Positions 63,594 to 64,000 of a stretch of 64,000 nucleotides of DNA are shown here, in pieces. This stretch comes from Scytonematopsis contorta HA4267-MV1. GTDB lineage: Bacteria > Cyanobacteriota > Cyanobacteriia > Cyanobacteriales > Nostocaceae. The translations under genes and the position numbers were made by a program. The stretch's first letter is position 1, and each line of letters opens with the position of its first letter. The DNA is taken from contig JAHHIC010000108.1 of NCBI GenBank assembly GCA_019359035.1, positions 62,001 to 126,000 on the forward strand, given 5' to 3'. The notes under the pieces are model-generated. The model was not told the origin of the DNA. It was given only the letters and a program-made list of their open reading frames with translations, and ran no database searches.

Positions 63594-63827
63594 ATGAACA
63601 GCGTTAAATTACGTTCACACGCAGGGAAGGACGGAATATTGCATTTAGAAATTCCCATAGGGATGACAGATAAAGAAGTAGAAATAATGGTAATTTACCA
63701 AGCACTGGAAATTTCAACACTGCAAAAAACACCAGAAAATTTAGGATATCCACCCGGTTTTTTTGAACAAACTTACGGAATTTGTGCTGATGACCCAATT
63801 GTAATTGATTCGGAAGTCATAATTTAA
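63594..63827 (+). CDS. Orphan antitoxin-like small protein
   Basis: 77 residues, start fixed by AGGAGA eight bases upstream. KLRSHAGKDGILHLEIPIGM, then VEIMVIYQAL, and LGYPPGFFEQTYGICADDPI are typical of cyanobacterial antitoxins that precede a PIN toxin gene. The tail (IVIDSEVII) is shorter than usual, and no toxin gene follows in the 170 bases left. Either the toxin was lost or the protein acts alone. Confidence 0.65.
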   Translation: MNSVKLRSHAGKDGILHLEIPIGMTDKEVEIMVIYQALEISTLQKTPENLGYPPGFFEQTYGICADDPIVIDSEVII

Positions 63828-63909
63828 AGCTATCCCCAAGGAAAGTATAATAACTCAAGATAAAATTTAAAAGGAAATTCCTAGTCATAGAGTATTCAAG
63901 GTATAAACT

Positions 63910-64000
63910 TTGGAACTAATAGAAGCACTGATGGCTTTGTTGGAGGGGGATGCGGACGCTGAAGATGGTGTAAATTCAGAGAAAAGCAAGTTGTGGGGAG
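63910..64000 (+). pseudogene. hsdM-tail-like reading frame at the window edge
   Basis: From a TTG two codons after an in-frame stop, the frame reads LELIEALMALLEGDADAEDG and stays open to the window end. Its first 14 codons match the end of hsdM (LEEMEALTALLEGE, 60314-60355) at 33 of 42 bases. It may be the 3' end of a second or older hsdM copy; hsdS could follow outside the window. Confidence 0.55.

Noticed and set aside
1-64000. tRNA or rRNA genes
   Set aside because: No T-loop GGTTCGAATCC-type signature with a matching acceptor stem and no rRNA-like stretch was found by reading; a covariance-model scan would settle it.

Overview
The window looks like the chromosome of a filamentous, probably heterocyst-forming cyanobacterium (Nostocales). 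The signs are a Tab2/Atab2 translation factor, a FurA-type iron regulator, cyanobacterial flavodoxin, an exported cyanophycinase-like peptidase, a Ser/Thr-kinase/ATPase/histidine-kinase multi-kinase, Uma2 (DUF820) genes, sparse HIP1 octamers (GCGATCGC at 11987, 43889 and 61194), low GC, and the intergenic repeats typical of this order: TGTTGAC heptamers, palindromes starting GTAGAGACG, CCCCACT runs and hairpins of the form CCTAACCCCC...CTTCCC..GGGAAG. No rRNA, tRNA or CRISPR array was seen. Layout: 1-8.3 kb has Tab2 (5' end outside the window), a TldE/PmbA-like protein, a CLC/CBS/USP chloride transporter and a two-partner-secretion exoprotein. 8.4-8.9 kb holds a wrecked DUF1778/GNAT toxin-antitoxin pair. 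8.9-15.5 kb has a glyoxalase-fold protein, an FAD monooxygenase and an iron-flavoured group (long flavodoxin, PepSY-TM protein, Fur). A broken ISL3 transposase (15.6-16.1 kb) precedes a Wzx/Wzy-type exopolysaccharide cluster (16.8-28.2 kb: six glycosyltransferases, chain-length protein, polymerase, flippase, pyruvyl transferase-like protein, methyltransferase). 28.2-36.4 kb is a mixed region, with an alkyltransferase-like gene divergent from an ene-reductase gene that has a clear promoter/operator, and with several miniature palindromic elements. 36.7-46 kb has the multi-kinase, a PhoX phosphatase and the cyanophycinase-like peptidase. 46.1-54.8 kb is an envelope-stress-like group: an OmpR-type two-component system, small membrane/PepSY proteins, an acyltransferase, an HtrA protease and a SIMPL protein. 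55.2-64 kb is a type I restriction locus (hsdR, hsdM) broken up by small genes, a PIN toxin-antitoxin pair, Uma2 genes and gene fragments. How the parts may work together: the two-component system at 46.1-48.2 kb probably controls its small exported neighbours, because three promoters there share a direct-repeat box CTCAT(C/G)-N5-CTTA with 11-bp periodicity, spaced like PmrA/BasR boxes. The restriction locus is the most dynamic region. hsdM lies between two direct copies (69/72 identical) of the 3' end of an antitoxin gene, no hsdS is present, and an hsdM-tail-like reading frame appears again at the right edge. A minus-strand trio of small unknown genes there includes a 64-codon frame with a perfect Shine-Dalgarno but only AUA as a start. 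These two regions and the ene-reductase operator are the best candidates for undescribed biology. All functional calls come from reading motifs and gene order; no database search was possible.
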